Positions 16,352-25,363 of a stretch of 64,000 bases of DNA are shown here, piece after piece. Made by a program: the position numbers and the translations under genes. Within the stretch, counting starts at the first letter, position 1, and every line of letters begins with the position of its first letter. Under the pieces are notes generated by a model, which did not search any database, was not told the origin of the DNA, and was given only the letters and a program-made list of their open reading frames with translations. The DNA is from Variovorax sp. 679 (GTDB lineage: Bacteria; Pseudomonadota; Gammaproteobacteria; Burkholderiales; Burkholderiaceae_C): contig NZ_RXFS01000003.1 of the NCBI RefSeq assembly GCF_003952185.1, positions 496,001 to 560,000 of the forward strand, read 5' to 3'.

Positions 16352-18184
16352 CTACATCAGCGGCGCTGCTTCGCTCTTCTGCAAAGCCCACATCTGGGCG
16401 TAGCGGCCCTGCTTCGCCAGCAGCTCGGCATGCGTACCGCGCTCGACGATCACGCCGCTTTCAAGCACCAGGATCTCGTGCGCGTCGACCACCGTCGACA
16501 GCCGGTGCGCGATGACCAGCGTGGTCTTGTCCTGCGCTGCGCTCTTGAGCTCCGACTGGATGGCCCGCTCGTTGGCCGAGTCGAGCGCCGAAGTGGCCTC
16601 ATCGAAGATCACGATGGGTGGGTTCTTCAGCAGCGTGCGGGCGATGGCCACGCGCTGCTTCTCGCCGCCCGAGAGCTTCAGGCCGCGCTCGCCCACCGTC
16701 GTTTCGTAGCCCTTGGGCGTGGCGGCGATGAAGTCGTGGATGCGCGCGGCGCGAGCGGCCGCCTCCACTTCGTCGCGCGTGGCGCCGGGGCGGCCGTAGG
16801 CGATGTTGTATTCGACCGTGTCGTTGAACAGCACCGTATCCTGCGGAACGATGCCGATGGCATGACGCACGCTCGACTGCGTCACCTCGCGGATGTCCTC
16901 GCCGCCGATGGTGATGCGGCCCTGCTGCACATCGTAGAAGCGGTACAACAGCCGCGCGAGCGTCGACTTGCCCGAGCCGGAGGGTCCGACCACCGCCACC
17001 GTCTTGCCGGCCGGAATCTCGAAGCTCACGTGCTTGAGGATGGGCCGCGCAGGCTCGTAGGCAAAGCTCACGTCCTCGAAGCGCACGGTGGCGTCGGCGC
17101 CGGCCAGCGGCTGCGCGTCGGGCGCGTCGCGCACCTCGCGCTCCTTCTCCATCAGCACGAACATCTTGTCGAGGTCGGTCAGGCTCTGCTTGATCTCGCG
17201 GTAGATCACGCCCAGGAAGTTCAGCGGAATGTAGAGCTGGATCATGAAGGCGTTGACCATCACCAGGTCGCCCAGCGTCATGTGCCCGTTGACCACGCCC
17301 GAGGTGGCGCGCCACAGCATCAGCACCAGGCTGATGGCGATCAGCGCCTGCTGCCCGGTGTTGAGCATGCTCAGCGTGCGCTGGCTCTTGATGGCGGCCT
17401 TGCGGTAGCGGTCGAGGCTGGCGTCGTAGCGGCCGGCCTCGAAGTCCTCGTTGTTGAAGTACTTGACGGTTTCGTAGTTCAGCAGCGAATCGACCGCGCG
17501 GCTCTGCGCCACCGAATCGAGCTCGTTCATGGTCTTGCGGAACTGCGTGCGCCACTCGGTCACCGTCACGGTGAAGGTGATGTACAGCACCAGCGCCGCC
17601 ATCGTGATCCAGACGAACAGCGAATCGAACTTCACGCCCAGGATCGCGAGCACCAGCACCAGCTCGATGATGGTCGGCACGATGCTGTAGAGCGACATCG
17701 AAATGAGCGAGTGCACGCCGCGCGTGCCGCGCTCGATGTCGCGCGTCATGCCGCCGGTCTGGCGCTCCAGGTGGAAACGCAGGCTCAGCGAATGCAGGTG
17801 GCGGAACACCTCCAGCGCGATCTGCCGGGCCGTGCCCTCGGTGGCCTTGGCGAAGATCAGCTCGCGCAGCTCGCTGAACAGTGAGGTCGAGAAGCGCAGC
17901 AGACCGTAGGCCAGCAGCAGCCCGATGGGCACGATGAGCAGCGCCTGCGCCATGTCGGGCTTGGGCGTCATGGTGTCGACCAGGTTCTTCAGCAGCACCG
18001 GCACGCCGACGTTGGCCACCTTGGCGCCCACCATGAAGGCCAGCGCCGCGGCCACCCGCCACTTGTACTGCCAGAGGTAGGGGAACAGGCGGCGCAGGGT
18101 CGCCCAGTCGGTGCGATCGGCGGGCGCCGGCGGATGGCCGCCGGCCGTATGGGGGGAAGGAAGGGCTTCGCCGCTGCGGCGCAT
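16352..18184 (-). CDS. ATM1/HMT1-type ABC exporter (transmembrane and ATPase domains fused)
   Basis: A 610-residue half transporter. Residues to about 330 hold six membrane segments; the ATPase part has Walker [10 protein letters not shown], signature LSGGEKQR, Walker B IVIFDEATSALD and a switch His in VIAHRLSTV. It resembles the mitochondrial ATM1 class that exports glutathione-linked sulfur or metal compounds, and works as a homodimer in the inner membrane. The start ATG lacks a clear ribosome site; a TTG three codons upstream is the alternative. It is divergent from yciA, with only 41 bases between the starts. Confidence 0.9.
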   Translation of the reverse strand: MRRSGEALPSPHTAGGHPPAPADRTDWATLRRLFPYLWQYKWRVAAALAFMVGAKVANVGVPVLLKNLVDTMTPKPDMAQALLIVPIGLLLAYGLLRFSTSLFSELRELIFAKATEGTARQIALEVFRHLHSLSLRFHLERQTGGMTRDIERGTRGVHSLISMSLYSIVPTIIELVLVLAILGVKFDSLFVWITMAALVLYITFTVTVTEWRTQFRKTMNELDSVAQSRAVDSLLNYETVKYFNNEDFEAGRYDASLDRYRKAAIKSQRTLSMLNTGQQALIAISLVLMLWRATSGVVNGHMTLGDLVMVNAFMIQLYIPLNFLGVIYREIKQSLTDLDKMFVLMEKEREVRDAPDAQPLAGADATVRFEDVSFAYEPARPILKHVSFEIPAGKTVAVVGPSGSGKSTLARLLYRFYDVQQGRITIGGEDIREVTQSSVRHAIGIVPQDTVLFNDTVEYNIAYGRPGATRDEVEAAARAARIHDFIAATPKGYETTVGERGLKLSGGEKQRVAIARTLLKNPPIVIFDEATSALDSANERAIQSELKSAAQDKTTLVIAHRLSTVVDAHEILVLESGVIVERGTHAELLAKQGRYAQMWALQKSEAAPLM

Positions 18185-18225
18185 GGAGGACAATCGTGGT
18201 TGCTTGTTTGTTCCAGATTGTGCCC

Positions 18226-18645
18226 ATGTCAGATACTTCCAGTGCCGCCGCCGCTGCCACCCTCAAGAGCCTGCCCACCGACATGGAGCTGGTGCTCAAG
18301 GTCATTCCGATGCCAGCGGACTGCAACGCCAACGGCGACATCTTCGGCGGCTGGGTCATGGCGCAGTGCGACCTGGCCGGCTCGGTGATCCCGGCGCGCT
18401 ATGCCAAGGGCCGCCAGGCCACGGTGGCGGTCAACGAGTTCATCTTCAAGCAGCCGGTGCGGCTGGGCGACATCCTGTCGTTCTATTCGAAGCTGGTGCG
18501 CATCGGGCGCACCTCGGTCACGGTGACAGTCGAGGTGTTCGCCGAACGCTTCCGGGCGCAGGGCGAGTACATCAAGGTGACGCAGGCCACCTTCACCTAC
18601 GTGGCCATCGACGACAACGGTCGCCCGCGCCCTATCCAAAAGTAA
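18226..18645 (+). CDS. yciA: YciA-type acyl-CoA thioesterase
   Basis: A 139-residue hot-dog fold thioesterase that hydrolyses acyl-CoA to free acid and CoA. The NANGDIFGGWVMAQCD stretch holds the conserved Asn-x-x-Gly-x-x-Phe-Gly-Gly motif and the catalytic Asp, and the KQPVRLGD strand is typical. The ATG at 18226 is used because the fold begins soon after; a GTG ten codons upstream is possible. No ribosome site is visible and the divergent promoter space is very short. A structured repeat begins right after its stop codon. Confidence 0.9.
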   Translation: MSDTSSAAAAATLKSLPTDMELVLKVIPMPADCNANGDIFGGWVMAQCDLAGSVIPARYAKGRQATVAVNEFIFKQPVRLGDILSFYSKLVRIGRTSVTVTVEVFAERFRAQGEYIKVTQATFTYVAIDDNGRPRPIQK

Positions 18646-18738
18646 ACCCCCAGGCTTCGCGCACTTCGTGTCGCTTCGCCAACCCCCTTGCAGGGGGCAA
18701 CACCAGCGGCCCGGCAAAGCCGGTTCCGCGGTGTTTCC
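18646..18738 (+). repeat. copy 1 of a dispersed, structured 3'-end repeat
   Basis: Starts at the base after the yciA stop. It holds three small inverted repeats: CGCAC-TTC-GTGTCG, CCCCC-TTGCA-GGGGG and CCGGC-AAA-GCCGG. Copies lie at 25272-25363 (reverse strand) and 35680-35752 (reverse strand). All follow a stop codon in the same orientation as the gene they follow. Confidence 0.85.
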
Positions 18739-18755
18739 AGTGAAGACGCCCCCTC

Positions 18756-20009
18756 TCAGACGCCAGGGTCGCGCACGCGCTCGAAGCGCTCGAACTCGCG
18801 GTTGACCCAGCGCCCGTCGCGCCGCTCCACGCGGCGGATGTACACGGTCTGCACGATGTCGCGGGTGTGGGCGTCGATCTCGACCGGGCCTCGCGGGCTG
18901 TCGAGCTTCAGGCCGCGAAACGCATCCACCAGCCGCTCCCCGCTCGCGTTGCCTCGCGCGGCGGGCGAGGTCATGGCGGCATCGACGGCCTCGAGCGCGT
19001 CGTGGGCCGCCACAGCGAAGTAGCCCGGCCGCAGATGGCTGCCGTACTCCGTCTCGAAGATGCCCGTGAAGCGCCGGTTGGCCGGCGATTCGTGGGCGAA
19101 GGAGTAGTGATGGCTGGTGACGAGGCCGTCAGCCAGCTCGCCGATGCCCTCGAGGTAGTGGTCGTCGGTGGCGTCGCCCGTGGCCAGCAGGCGGATGCCG
19201 GTGTCGGCCATGCCGCGGTCGCGCCAGAACTTGAGGAAGGTGGCCGGCATCTGCCCCGAGGGCAGGAAGAAGAACACCGCCTGCGGCTTGAGTTCGCGCA
19301 GCCGCAGCATGTAGGCCGAGTAGTCCAGCGTCGACAGCGGCACCCGCAGCATCGCGCCGACCTGCCCGCCGCCCGCGGTGATGCCCGAGACGAAGGCGCT
19401 CTCGGCATCGACACCCGAGGCGTAGTCGGCCACCACGGTGCAGACGTTGCGCAGCCCCTGCTGCAGCGCCCATCGCGCCAGCGGCAGCGTGACCTGGCCA
19501 ATGGTGAAGGACACCCGCACCGCGAACGGGCAGCGCGCCGTGATGCCCGAGGAGGCCGCGTTCATCACCACCAGCGGCAGCCGGGCCTGCGTGGCGACGT
19601 TGCCCACGGCGTAGGCGTTGGAACTGAAATCGAGACCCGCAAGCAGCTCGACGCGCTCGCTCTCCACGAGGTCCTGCGCTTGTCGGCGTGCCTGCTCCGG
19701 CGCGCTGCCGGGCACGTCGCGCCGCAGCAGCTCGACCGGCCGGCCCGCGATCTGCTGTTTGTGCGCCGCCAGCCAGACAGCCATGCCGGCGTCGAACTGC
19801 CGGCCGCCGCCCGCATAGGGGCCGGACCACGAACCGATGACGCCGATGCGCAACGGGCGCACGCGCGCCAAGGCCAGCGAAGGCGCCGCCAGGGCGCCCG
19901 CCAGCAAACCTAAAGTACGCCGGCGCGACAGTCGATTTGCTACTTTTTCAGTAGCATTGATTGCCCGCTGGCCGGGCGTTGCGAGCGTTCTTGTCTCTGG
20001 AACTTGCAC
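18756..20009 (-). CDS. ABC transporter substrate-binding protein, branched-chain amino acid/amide type
   Basis: A 417-residue periplasmic binding protein of the Peripla_BP_6 class. The N-terminus has a twin-arginine-like signal (SRRRTLGLLAGALAAPSLALA), preceded by about 25 residues. The mature domain opens LRIGVIGSWSGPYAGGGRQF and has the NAASSGITARCPFAVRVSF and VVADYASGVDAESAFV stretches of amide or urea binding proteins. No permease or ATPase genes are nearby, so it is an orphan binding protein or a sensor. The ligand is unknown. Confidence 0.85.
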   Translation of the reverse strand: MQVPETRTLATPGQRAINATEKVANRLSRRRTLGLLAGALAAPSLALARVRPLRIGVIGSWSGPYAGGGRQFDAGMAVWLAAHKQQIAGRPVELLRRDVPGSAPEQARRQAQDLVESERVELLAGLDFSSNAYAVGNVATQARLPLVVMNAASSGITARCPFAVRVSFTIGQVTLPLARWALQQGLRNVCTVVADYASGVDAESAFVSGITAGGGQVGAMLRVPLSTLDYSAYMLRLRELKPQAVFFFLPSGQMPATFLKFWRDRGMADTGIRLLATGDATDDHYLEGIGELADGLVTSHHYSFAHESPANRRFTGIFETEYGSHLRPGYFAVAAHDALEAVDAAMTSPAARGNASGERLVDAFRGLKLDSPRGPVEIDAHTRDIVQTVYIRRVERRDGRWVNREFERFERVRDPGV

Positions 20010-20046
20010 GTCGGCCAGTGTACGCGCGCAGGCCCCGAAACACGCA

Positions 20047-20811
20047 TCAGACCTTCGAGAAGTCGGGCTTCCTCTTCTCCATGAAAGCGCCGAAAGCCTC
20101 GCGCGCCGCCGGCTCGCGCAGCATGCGCCCGAAGCTCGCGCCCTCCTCGCCCATACGCTCCAGCACGGCGGGCATCTGGCCCTTCTTCAGCAGGCGCTTG
20201 GTCTCGACCAGCGCGCTCAGCGGCTTGGCGGCGAGCTTGCGGGCCTGCGTCTGCGCGATGGCATTGGCTTCGGTCGGCGGCACCACGCGGTTGACCAGGC
20301 CCACTTCGAGCGCGGCCTCGGCCATGAAGGGCTCGCCCAGCAGCAGCGCCTCGGCCGCGCGGTGGTAGCCCAGCATCTGCGGCACCAGCAGGCTCGACGC
20401 GGCCTCGGGGCACAGGCCCAGGTTCACGAAAGGCATCGAGAAGGCGGCGTTGTCGCCCGCGTAGACGAGGTCGCAGTGGAACAGCATCGTGGTGCCGATG
20501 CCCACGGCCGGGCCGCACACCGCCGCGACGATGGGCTTCGGAAAGGTCGCGATGCCGCGCAGGAAGCGGAACACCGGCGATTGCTCCGTGGACGGCGGGC
20601 CGTTGAGGAAGTCGCCGATGTCGTTGCCCGCGCTGAAGATCGTCGGGTCGCCCTGGATCAGCACGCAGCGCACGGCTGCTTCGCTCTCCGCGGTGGCCAG
20701 CGCATCGGCCAGCTCGGCGTACATGCTGCTGGTGATCGAGTTCTTCTTGTCGACGCGGTTGAAGGTGATGGTCATCACACCGGCTTCGGTGTGGACGAGG
20801 ATGTCGCTCAT
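20047..20811 (-). CDS. enoyl-CoA hydratase/isomerase family protein
   Basis: A 254-residue crotonase-fold enzyme. The oxyanion-hole segments are SAGNDIGDF and GPAVGIGTTM. One catalytic Glu is present in LCPEAASS, while the first Glu position of true hydratases is not obvious, so an isomerase or other crotonase reaction is possible. The start ATG follows AAGGATC. It is the last gene of the acyl-CoA cluster, 34 bases after the isomerase gene at 20846, and converges with nothing; the binding-protein gene follows on the same strand. Confidence 0.88.
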   Translation of the reverse strand: MSDILVHTEAGVMTITFNRVDKKNSITSSMYAELADALATAESEAAVRCVLIQGDPTIFSAGNDIGDFLNGPPSTEQSPVFRFLRGIATFPKPIVAAVCGPAVGIGTTMLFHCDLVYAGDNAAFSMPFVNLGLCPEAASSLLVPQMLGYHRAAEALLLGEPFMAEAALEVGLVNRVVPPTEANAIAQTQARKLAAKPLSALVETKRLLKKGQMPAVLERMGEEGASFGRMLREPAAREAFGAFMEKRKPDFSKV

Positions 20812-20845
20812 AAAAGATCCTTGAAGAGAACGGTTGGTGCCGCGG

Positions 20846-21442
20846 TCAGGCGGCGACAAGTGCTTCGCGTACGAAATCGAGCCGGTCCTGGCCCCAGAAC
20901 ATTTCGTCGCCAACGAACATGGTGGGCGCGCCGAACACGCCGCGCTCCACGGCTTCCTGCGTGACGGCCTTGAGCCGGTCCTTGGTTTCCTGCGCACCGG
21001 CCAGCGCGAGCAGCGCGCTCGCGTCGAAGCCGGCATTCTGCAGGACGGCGCCGACGGTCGCCGGGTCGTTGAGGTTCTTCGGCTCGACCCACATCGCATG
21101 GAAGATCGCATCGACATACGCGCCGAAGCGCGCCGGCTCCTGCGCCTGGATGCCGGTGGCGCCGCGCATCAGCAACAGCGTGTTGATCGGAAAGTGCGGG
21201 TTGTGCGCAAAGGGCACGCCGTAGCGCTTCGCGAAGCGCTTGAGGTCCGTCGTCATGTACGGGCCCTTGGGCTTGATCTCGGCCGGCGAGTGGTTGCCCG
21301 TGGCCTGGAACACGCCGCCGAGCAGCATGGGCTTCCACACCAGCTTCGCGCCGGTGTCGGCGCAGATGTGCGGCAGCTGCGTCGCGGCCAGGTAGGCGGC
21401 GGGGCTGCCGAAGTCGAAATAGAAGTCGACGGATTTCGTCAT
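20846..21442 (-). CDS. 2-hydroxychromene-2-carboxylate isomerase/DsbA-like (kappa GST) protein
   Basis: A 198-residue thioredoxin-fold protein of the HCCA isomerase (kappa glutathione transferase) family. The N-terminal DFYFDFGSPAAYLA holds the catalytic Ser in place of the DsbA cysteine, and the cis-Pro region FGAPTMFVG is near the C-terminus. It ends with WGQDRLDFV as in the family. In naphthalene degraders the enzyme is glutathione dependent; in acyl-CoA clusters such as this one the substrate is unknown. The start ATG is the first after the SDR stop, 26 bases away. Confidence 0.88.
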   Translation of the reverse strand: MTKSVDFYFDFGSPAAYLAATQLPHICADTGAKLVWKPMLLGGVFQATGNHSPAEIKPKGPYMTTDLKRFAKRYGVPFAHNPHFPINTLLLMRGATGIQAQEPARFGAYVDAIFHAMWVEPKNLNDPATVGAVLQNAGFDASALLALAGAQETKDRLKAVTQEAVERGVFGAPTMFVGDEMFWGQDRLDFVREALVAA

Positions 21443-21468
21443 GGGTGTTGTCTCCTTCGCGGAATTCT

Positions 21469-22218
21469 TCAGAACTTCTCGGACCACGGACGCAGGTCGA
21501 TCTCGTGCGTCCAGGCGTCGCGCGGCTGCGAATGCAGCATCCAGTAGGTGTCGGCGATGTGGTCGGGGTTCAGGATTCCGTCGTTTTCCTTCAGCGCATA
21601 GCGCTCGGGAAAGTTGCTGCGAATGAACTCGGTGTCGATGGCGCCGTCGACCACCACATGCGCAACGTGGATGCCCTGCGGCCCCAGTTCGCGCGCCATC
21701 GATTGCGCCAGCGCACGCAATGCCATCTTCGCGCCCGAGAAGGCGCCGAAGTTCGCCGCGCCGCGCAGCGAGGCCGTCGCGCCGGTGAAGATGATCGTGC
21801 CGCGATGGCCGCCTTGCGGAATCTCGCGCGCCACCATGCGCTTCGCCACTTCGCGCCCATTCAGGAAGCCCGAGAAGCAGGCCATCTCCCACACCTTGAA
21901 GTACTTGCGCGCGGTCTCGTTGAGGATGCTTTCGGGCACGTTGGCGCCGATGTTGAACACCATCACCTCGATGGGCCCGATGGTCGATTCGATCTGCTCG
22001 ACGAGCGCGATCACCTCTTCTTCCTTGCGCGCGTCGCACGCGAAGGCATGGGCGCGGCCGCCGTCGGCCTCGATCTGCGCAACCAGCGGCTGCAGCTTGT
22101 CGAGGCTGCGCCGCGTGACGCAGGTGGCGAAGCCTTCGCGCGCGAAGCGGCGGGCGATGGCACCGCCGGTGGCGTCGCCGGCGCCGACGATGAGTGCGGC
22201 TTTCTGCAGGGCAGCCAT
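21469..22218 (-). CDS. SDR-family oxidoreductase-like protein with Phe in place of the catalytic Tyr
   Basis: A 249-residue Rossmann protein. The cofactor motif is VGAGDATGGAIA. The active-site stretch reads FTGATASLRGAANFGAFSGAK: the Ser is present and the Lys is present, but the normal Y-x-x-x-K Tyr is Phe, and the usual NNAG is NIGAN. It may not be a standard dehydrogenase. The start is chosen for AAGGA six bases upstream, two bases past the thioesterase stop, so translation is probably coupled. A start two codons earlier would leave no space for the ribosome site. Confidence 0.85.
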   Translation of the reverse strand: MAALQKAALIVGAGDATGGAIARRFAREGFATCVTRRSLDKLQPLVAQIEADGGRAHAFACDARKEEEVIALVEQIESTIGPIEVMVFNIGANVPESILNETARKYFKVWEMACFSGFLNGREVAKRMVAREIPQGGHRGTIIFTGATASLRGAANFGAFSGAKMALRALAQSMARELGPQGIHVAHVVVDGAIDTEFIRSNFPERYALKENDGILNPDHIADTYWMLHSQPRDAWTHEIDLRPWSEKF

Positions 22219-22220
22219 GT

Positions 22221-23057
22221 TCATTCCTTGTAGTAGACGATCTGGTTCGAGGTAGCCAGCAGCACGCCCTTCTCGCTCCACAGATGCGCCGTCTGGTCGA
22301 AGAAGCCGTTGAAGAACTGCTGCCCCGCCGCGCGGCCCAGCAGGTAGCCGGTGCCGACCTCGGCGAGCTGTTCCGGCCCGGCATGGAAGTAGGTCGTGAT
22401 CGACACCGTGCCAGCGGGCACATGCTTCGCGCGGCGCAGCCACACGCGCGGATAGAACATGTCGCTCATCGCGGCCAGCGAGGCGAAGTCGAGCGGCCTC
22501 GGTTGCGCATCGCGCAGCCAGATGCGGGTCTCGCTGTGATGCAGGCTGGCGTCCCACTTCGATGGAATGCCGCCGCTGAAGGGACGCATCTCGTACTGGT
22601 TGATCCACGCCACGCCCGACGGGCCGATGCTCATGCGATCGACCGTCTCGGGCCTCGGCGACTCGGGCATCGGCATGTCGCTCTCGCCCCAGGTCTCGCG
22701 ACGCGCGGCAGTCACCACCGTGGCGGTGGTCGTCATGCTGGGCGCGCCGCCGGCGCCGGCCTGCGTGATCTGCACCGTCCAGTGCTGCGTCGAGCGATTG
22801 GTGCGCACGGCAGTAGCCTGGATGTCGAACGCGCCGGCTTCGAGCGCCGCCGCGTAGTTGACCGTGAGCGCGATGGGCGTCCCGAGCACGTCGGGGTGCT
22901 GCATCACGGCCTGCAGCGCAAGCGCCGCGGTGGTGCCGCCGAAGGGTCCGACCATGTTCCAGTAGTCGGGGCTGGTCGTGCCCGTGAAGTGCCCCACGCG
23001 AATGTCGCTGTGGTGGATCTTCAGGGCCTTGTCGAAGGGGTGCTGCTGCGTGCTCAT
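22221..23057 (-). CDS. acyl-CoA thioesterase family protein (double hot-dog)
   Basis: A 278-residue protein with two hot-dog halves, like TesB or the 4HBT_3 family. The N-terminal half has MVGPFGGTTAALALQAVM, the family's helix-start pattern, and the C-terminal half ends with FFDQTAHLWSEKGVLLATSNQIVYYKE-like residues, a hallmark of thioesterase II-type proteins. It should release free acids from CoA esters. It sits between an alpha/beta hydrolase and the SDR on the same strand. The substrate is unknown. Confidence 0.85.
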   Translation of the reverse strand: MSTQQHPFDKALKIHHSDIRVGHFTGTTSPDYWNMVGPFGGTTAALALQAVMQHPDVLGTPIALTVNYAAALEAGAFDIQATAVRTNRSTQHWTVQITQAGAGGAPSMTTTATVVTAARRETWGESDMPMPESPRPETVDRMSIGPSGVAWINQYEMRPFSGGIPSKWDASLHHSETRIWLRDAQPRPLDFASLAAMSDMFYPRVWLRRAKHVPAGTVSITTYFHAGPEQLAEVGTGYLLGRAAGQQFFNGFFDQTAHLWSEKGVLLATSNQIVYYKE

Positions 23058-23086
23058 GATCGGCAGTGTGCCTCCGGTGACCGGCG

Positions 23087-23989
23087 TCACGCAGTCGTGT
23101 GCGGGACGTTGGCGTGCTGCACCGCAGTAAGCGATGCGAGCCTGTGCAGCTTGTCGACCGTGCTGGGCCACAGGCTCTGGCTGAACTGCTCGCGGAAGAA
23201 GCCGAAGTGGCCGATGCGCCGCGCCTGCACGTCGGCCGGCGCGATGCGCTCGACAGCGCTCGGCGCGCCGCCGTAGAGGCTCACGAGGCTCTTGGTGCCG
23301 GCGAGCGTCATGAGCTCGTCGTCGGTCATCGACAACGCGAGCACGGGGAAGCGCACGCGGTTGTAGCTCTGCGATGCGAGCTCGCCCTCGGCGCCCACGC
23401 TGTAGCGCGGGTTGAGACACCAGCGCCGCCACTGCAGGATCACGCCGCGCGGCAGGTCGCCGACCTTCTTCAGCTTGCGGCCCGGGAAATAGCCGAACAG
23501 CCGCGTGACCAGCGGCACCAGCACGAACCAGAAGTAGAGGATGGTGCGCTTGAGCTTCGGCGCGTTCTCGCGCCAGTAGCCGCTGCCCGCCGCGATGCTC
23601 ACGAGGCCGTCGACCTGCTCCGGTCGCTGCAGGAAGCCCGGCAACTGCGCGCCAAGGCTGTGGCCCAGCAGATAGAGCGGTGCATCGGGCGATGCGGCCT
23701 TGGCCGCGTCGATCACCGCTTCGTAGTCGCAGGCCCAGTCGAACAGGTCGGCATCGACCTCGCGCAGCGGCACGCTGCCGCGCGAGTCGCCCGAGCCCCG
23801 GTAGTCGAAGGTCCAGACGCGCAGGCCCTGCTGCGAGAGCCATTGCGCGAAAGGCTCATAGAAGGACTGGCGCACGCCCATCGCGCCGCCGATCACCACG
23901 CTCGCGCGAGGCGTGCCGGCGGGTTCGTAGCGGCGCACCGCCAGTTGCTGTGCGCCGCCGTCGACCGGAAGCTGCTGCTGCGTCTGCAT
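23087..23989 (-). CDS. alpha/beta hydrolase
   Basis: A 300-residue cytoplasmic hydrolase. The nucleophile elbow is LLGHSLGAQLPG; the lid-like region around YFWFVLVPLVTRLFGYFPG is hydrophobic; an Asp lies in SMTDDELM and a His in RIGHFGFF. This is the pattern of serine esterases with a cap domain. It is 55 bases after the thiolase gene in the same transcription unit. Likely acts on an ester or thioester linked to the surrounding acyl-CoA genes, but the substrate is not known. Confidence 0.85.
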   Translation of the reverse strand: MQTQQQLPVDGGAQQLAVRRYEPAGTPRASVVIGGAMGVRQSFYEPFAQWLSQQGLRVWTFDYRGSGDSRGSVPLREVDADLFDWACDYEAVIDAAKAASPDAPLYLLGHSLGAQLPGFLQRPEQVDGLVSIAAGSGYWRENAPKLKRTILYFWFVLVPLVTRLFGYFPGRKLKKVGDLPRGVILQWRRWCLNPRYSVGAEGELASQSYNRVRFPVLALSMTDDELMTLAGTKSLVSLYGGAPSAVERIAPADVQARRIGHFGFFREQFSQSLWPSTVDKLHRLASLTAVQHANVPHTTA

Positions 23990-24044
23990 GAAGCTGTCTC
24001 CTTCTTTGTGCCGGCACTCGTCGCGGTGCCTTGCGCGCTACGGA

Positions 24045-25241
24045 TCAGACCCGTTCGAAGATGCCGGCTGCGCCCTGGCCCATGCCCACGCACATCGTGA
24101 CCATGCCGTACTTCAGGTTCTCGCGGCGCAGCGCATGCACCACAGTGGCCGAACGGATGGCGCCGGTTGCACCCAGCGGATGGCCCAGCGCGATCGCGCC
24201 GCCCATCGGGTTGACCTTCGACGGATCGAGGCCCAGCGTGTTGATGACGGCCAGCGACTGCGCGGCGAAGGCTTCGTTCAGTTCGAACCAGTCGATGTCC
24301 TCGTGCTTCAGGCCGGCATAGCGCAGCGCGGCGGGAATGGCCTCGATCGGGCCGATGCCCATGATGTGCGGCGGCACGCCCTTGCTGGCGAAGCTCACGA
24401 AGCGCGCGAGCGGCGTGAGGCCGAACTGCTTCACGGCCTTTTCGCTCGCCAGGATCAGCGCGCCGGCGCCGTCCGAGGTCTGCGAGCTGTTGCCGGCCGT
24501 CACGGTGCCACGCGCGGCGAACACGGTGCGCAGCTTGGCCAGGCCTTCGAGGCTGGTGTCGGGGCGCGCGCCCTCGTCGAGGTTGACGGTGCGGGTCTTG
24601 GCGATGGCTTCGCCGGTCTCGAGGTTCGGCGTGCGGTCGGTCACCTCGATCGGCGTGATCTCGTCGGCGAACTTGCCGGCCTGCTGCGCGGCCAGCGCCT
24701 TCTGGTGCGAGGCGAGCGCGAACTCGTCCTGGGCCTGGCGGCTCACCTTCCACTGCTGCGCGACCTTCTCGGCCGTGAGGCCCATGCCGTAGGCGATGCC
24801 CACGTCGCCTTCGCGCTCGAAGATCGAGGGCGACAGCGACGGCGAGTTGCCCATCATCGGCACCATGCTCATGCTCTCGACGCCGGCCGCGATCATCACG
24901 TCGGCCTCGCCGACGCGGATGCGGTCCGCCGCCATCTGCACGGCCGACAGGCCCGATGCGCAGAAGCGGTTGACGGTGATGCCGCCGACGCTGGTCGGCA
25001 GGCCGGCCAGCACCGCGCCGATGCGCGCGACGTTCAGGCCCTGCTGCGATTCGGGAATCGCGCAGCCGCAGATGATGTCTTCGATGGCCTTCGGATCGAG
25101 GCTCGGCACGGCAGCCAGCGCAGCGCGCAGCGTGGTGGCCAGCAGGTCGTCGGGACGGTAGTTGCGGAAATAGCCGCGATGCGACTTGCCGATGGGGGTG
25201 CGGGTGGCGGAGACGATGTAGGCGTCTTGAATCTGTTTCAT
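24045..25241 (-). CDS. acetyl-CoA C-acyltransferase (thiolase)
   Basis: A 398-residue thiolase, carrying out the last step of beta-oxidation. The acyl-accepting Cys is in NRFCASGLSAV (about residue 90), the His in GGAIALGHPLGATGA, and the second Cys in VTMCVGMGQG. The start is set by GGAG nine bases upstream. It follows the FadN-like gene on the same strand, with copy 2 of the dispersed repeat between them. With the upstream enzyme it forms a complete hydratase-dehydrogenase-thiolase set. Confidence 0.93.
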   Translation of the reverse strand: MKQIQDAYIVSATRTPIGKSHRGYFRNYRPDDLLATTLRAALAAVPSLDPKAIEDIICGCAIPESQQGLNVARIGAVLAGLPTSVGGITVNRFCASGLSAVQMAADRIRVGEADVMIAAGVESMSMVPMMGNSPSLSPSIFEREGDVGIAYGMGLTAEKVAQQWKVSRQAQDEFALASHQKALAAQQAGKFADEITPIEVTDRTPNLETGEAIAKTRTVNLDEGARPDTSLEGLAKLRTVFAARGTVTAGNSSQTSDGAGALILASEKAVKQFGLTPLARFVSFASKGVPPHIMGIGPIEAIPAALRYAGLKHEDIDWFELNEAFAAQSLAVINTLGLDPSKVNPMGGAIALGHPLGATGAIRSATVVHALRRENLKYGMVTMCVGMGQGAAGIFERV

Positions 25242-25271
25242 GGATAGCTCCTGAGGGGCTTTCTCTGTTCG

Positions 25272-25363
25272 GGAAACACCGCGGAACCGGCTTTGCCGGG
25301 CCGCAGGTGTTGCCCCCTGCAAGGGGGTTGGCGTAGCGACACGAAGTGCGCGAAGACTGGGGG
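25272..25363 (-). repeat. copy 2 of the dispersed, structured 3'-end repeat
   Basis: Begins at the base after the TAA stop of the FadN-like gene and runs in the same direction. It is nearly identical to copy 1 over about 90 bases, including the CCCCC-TTGCA-GGGGG and CCGGC-AAA-GCCGG hairpins, with a few single-base changes. It fills most of the gap before the thiolase gene. Confidence 0.85.

Noticed and set aside
15306..17884. Long plus-strand open frames over the hydroxyacid reductase and ABC exporter
   Set aside because: Both real genes have complete motifs on the minus strand; the plus-strand readings are rich in His, Gln and Arg with no known fold.
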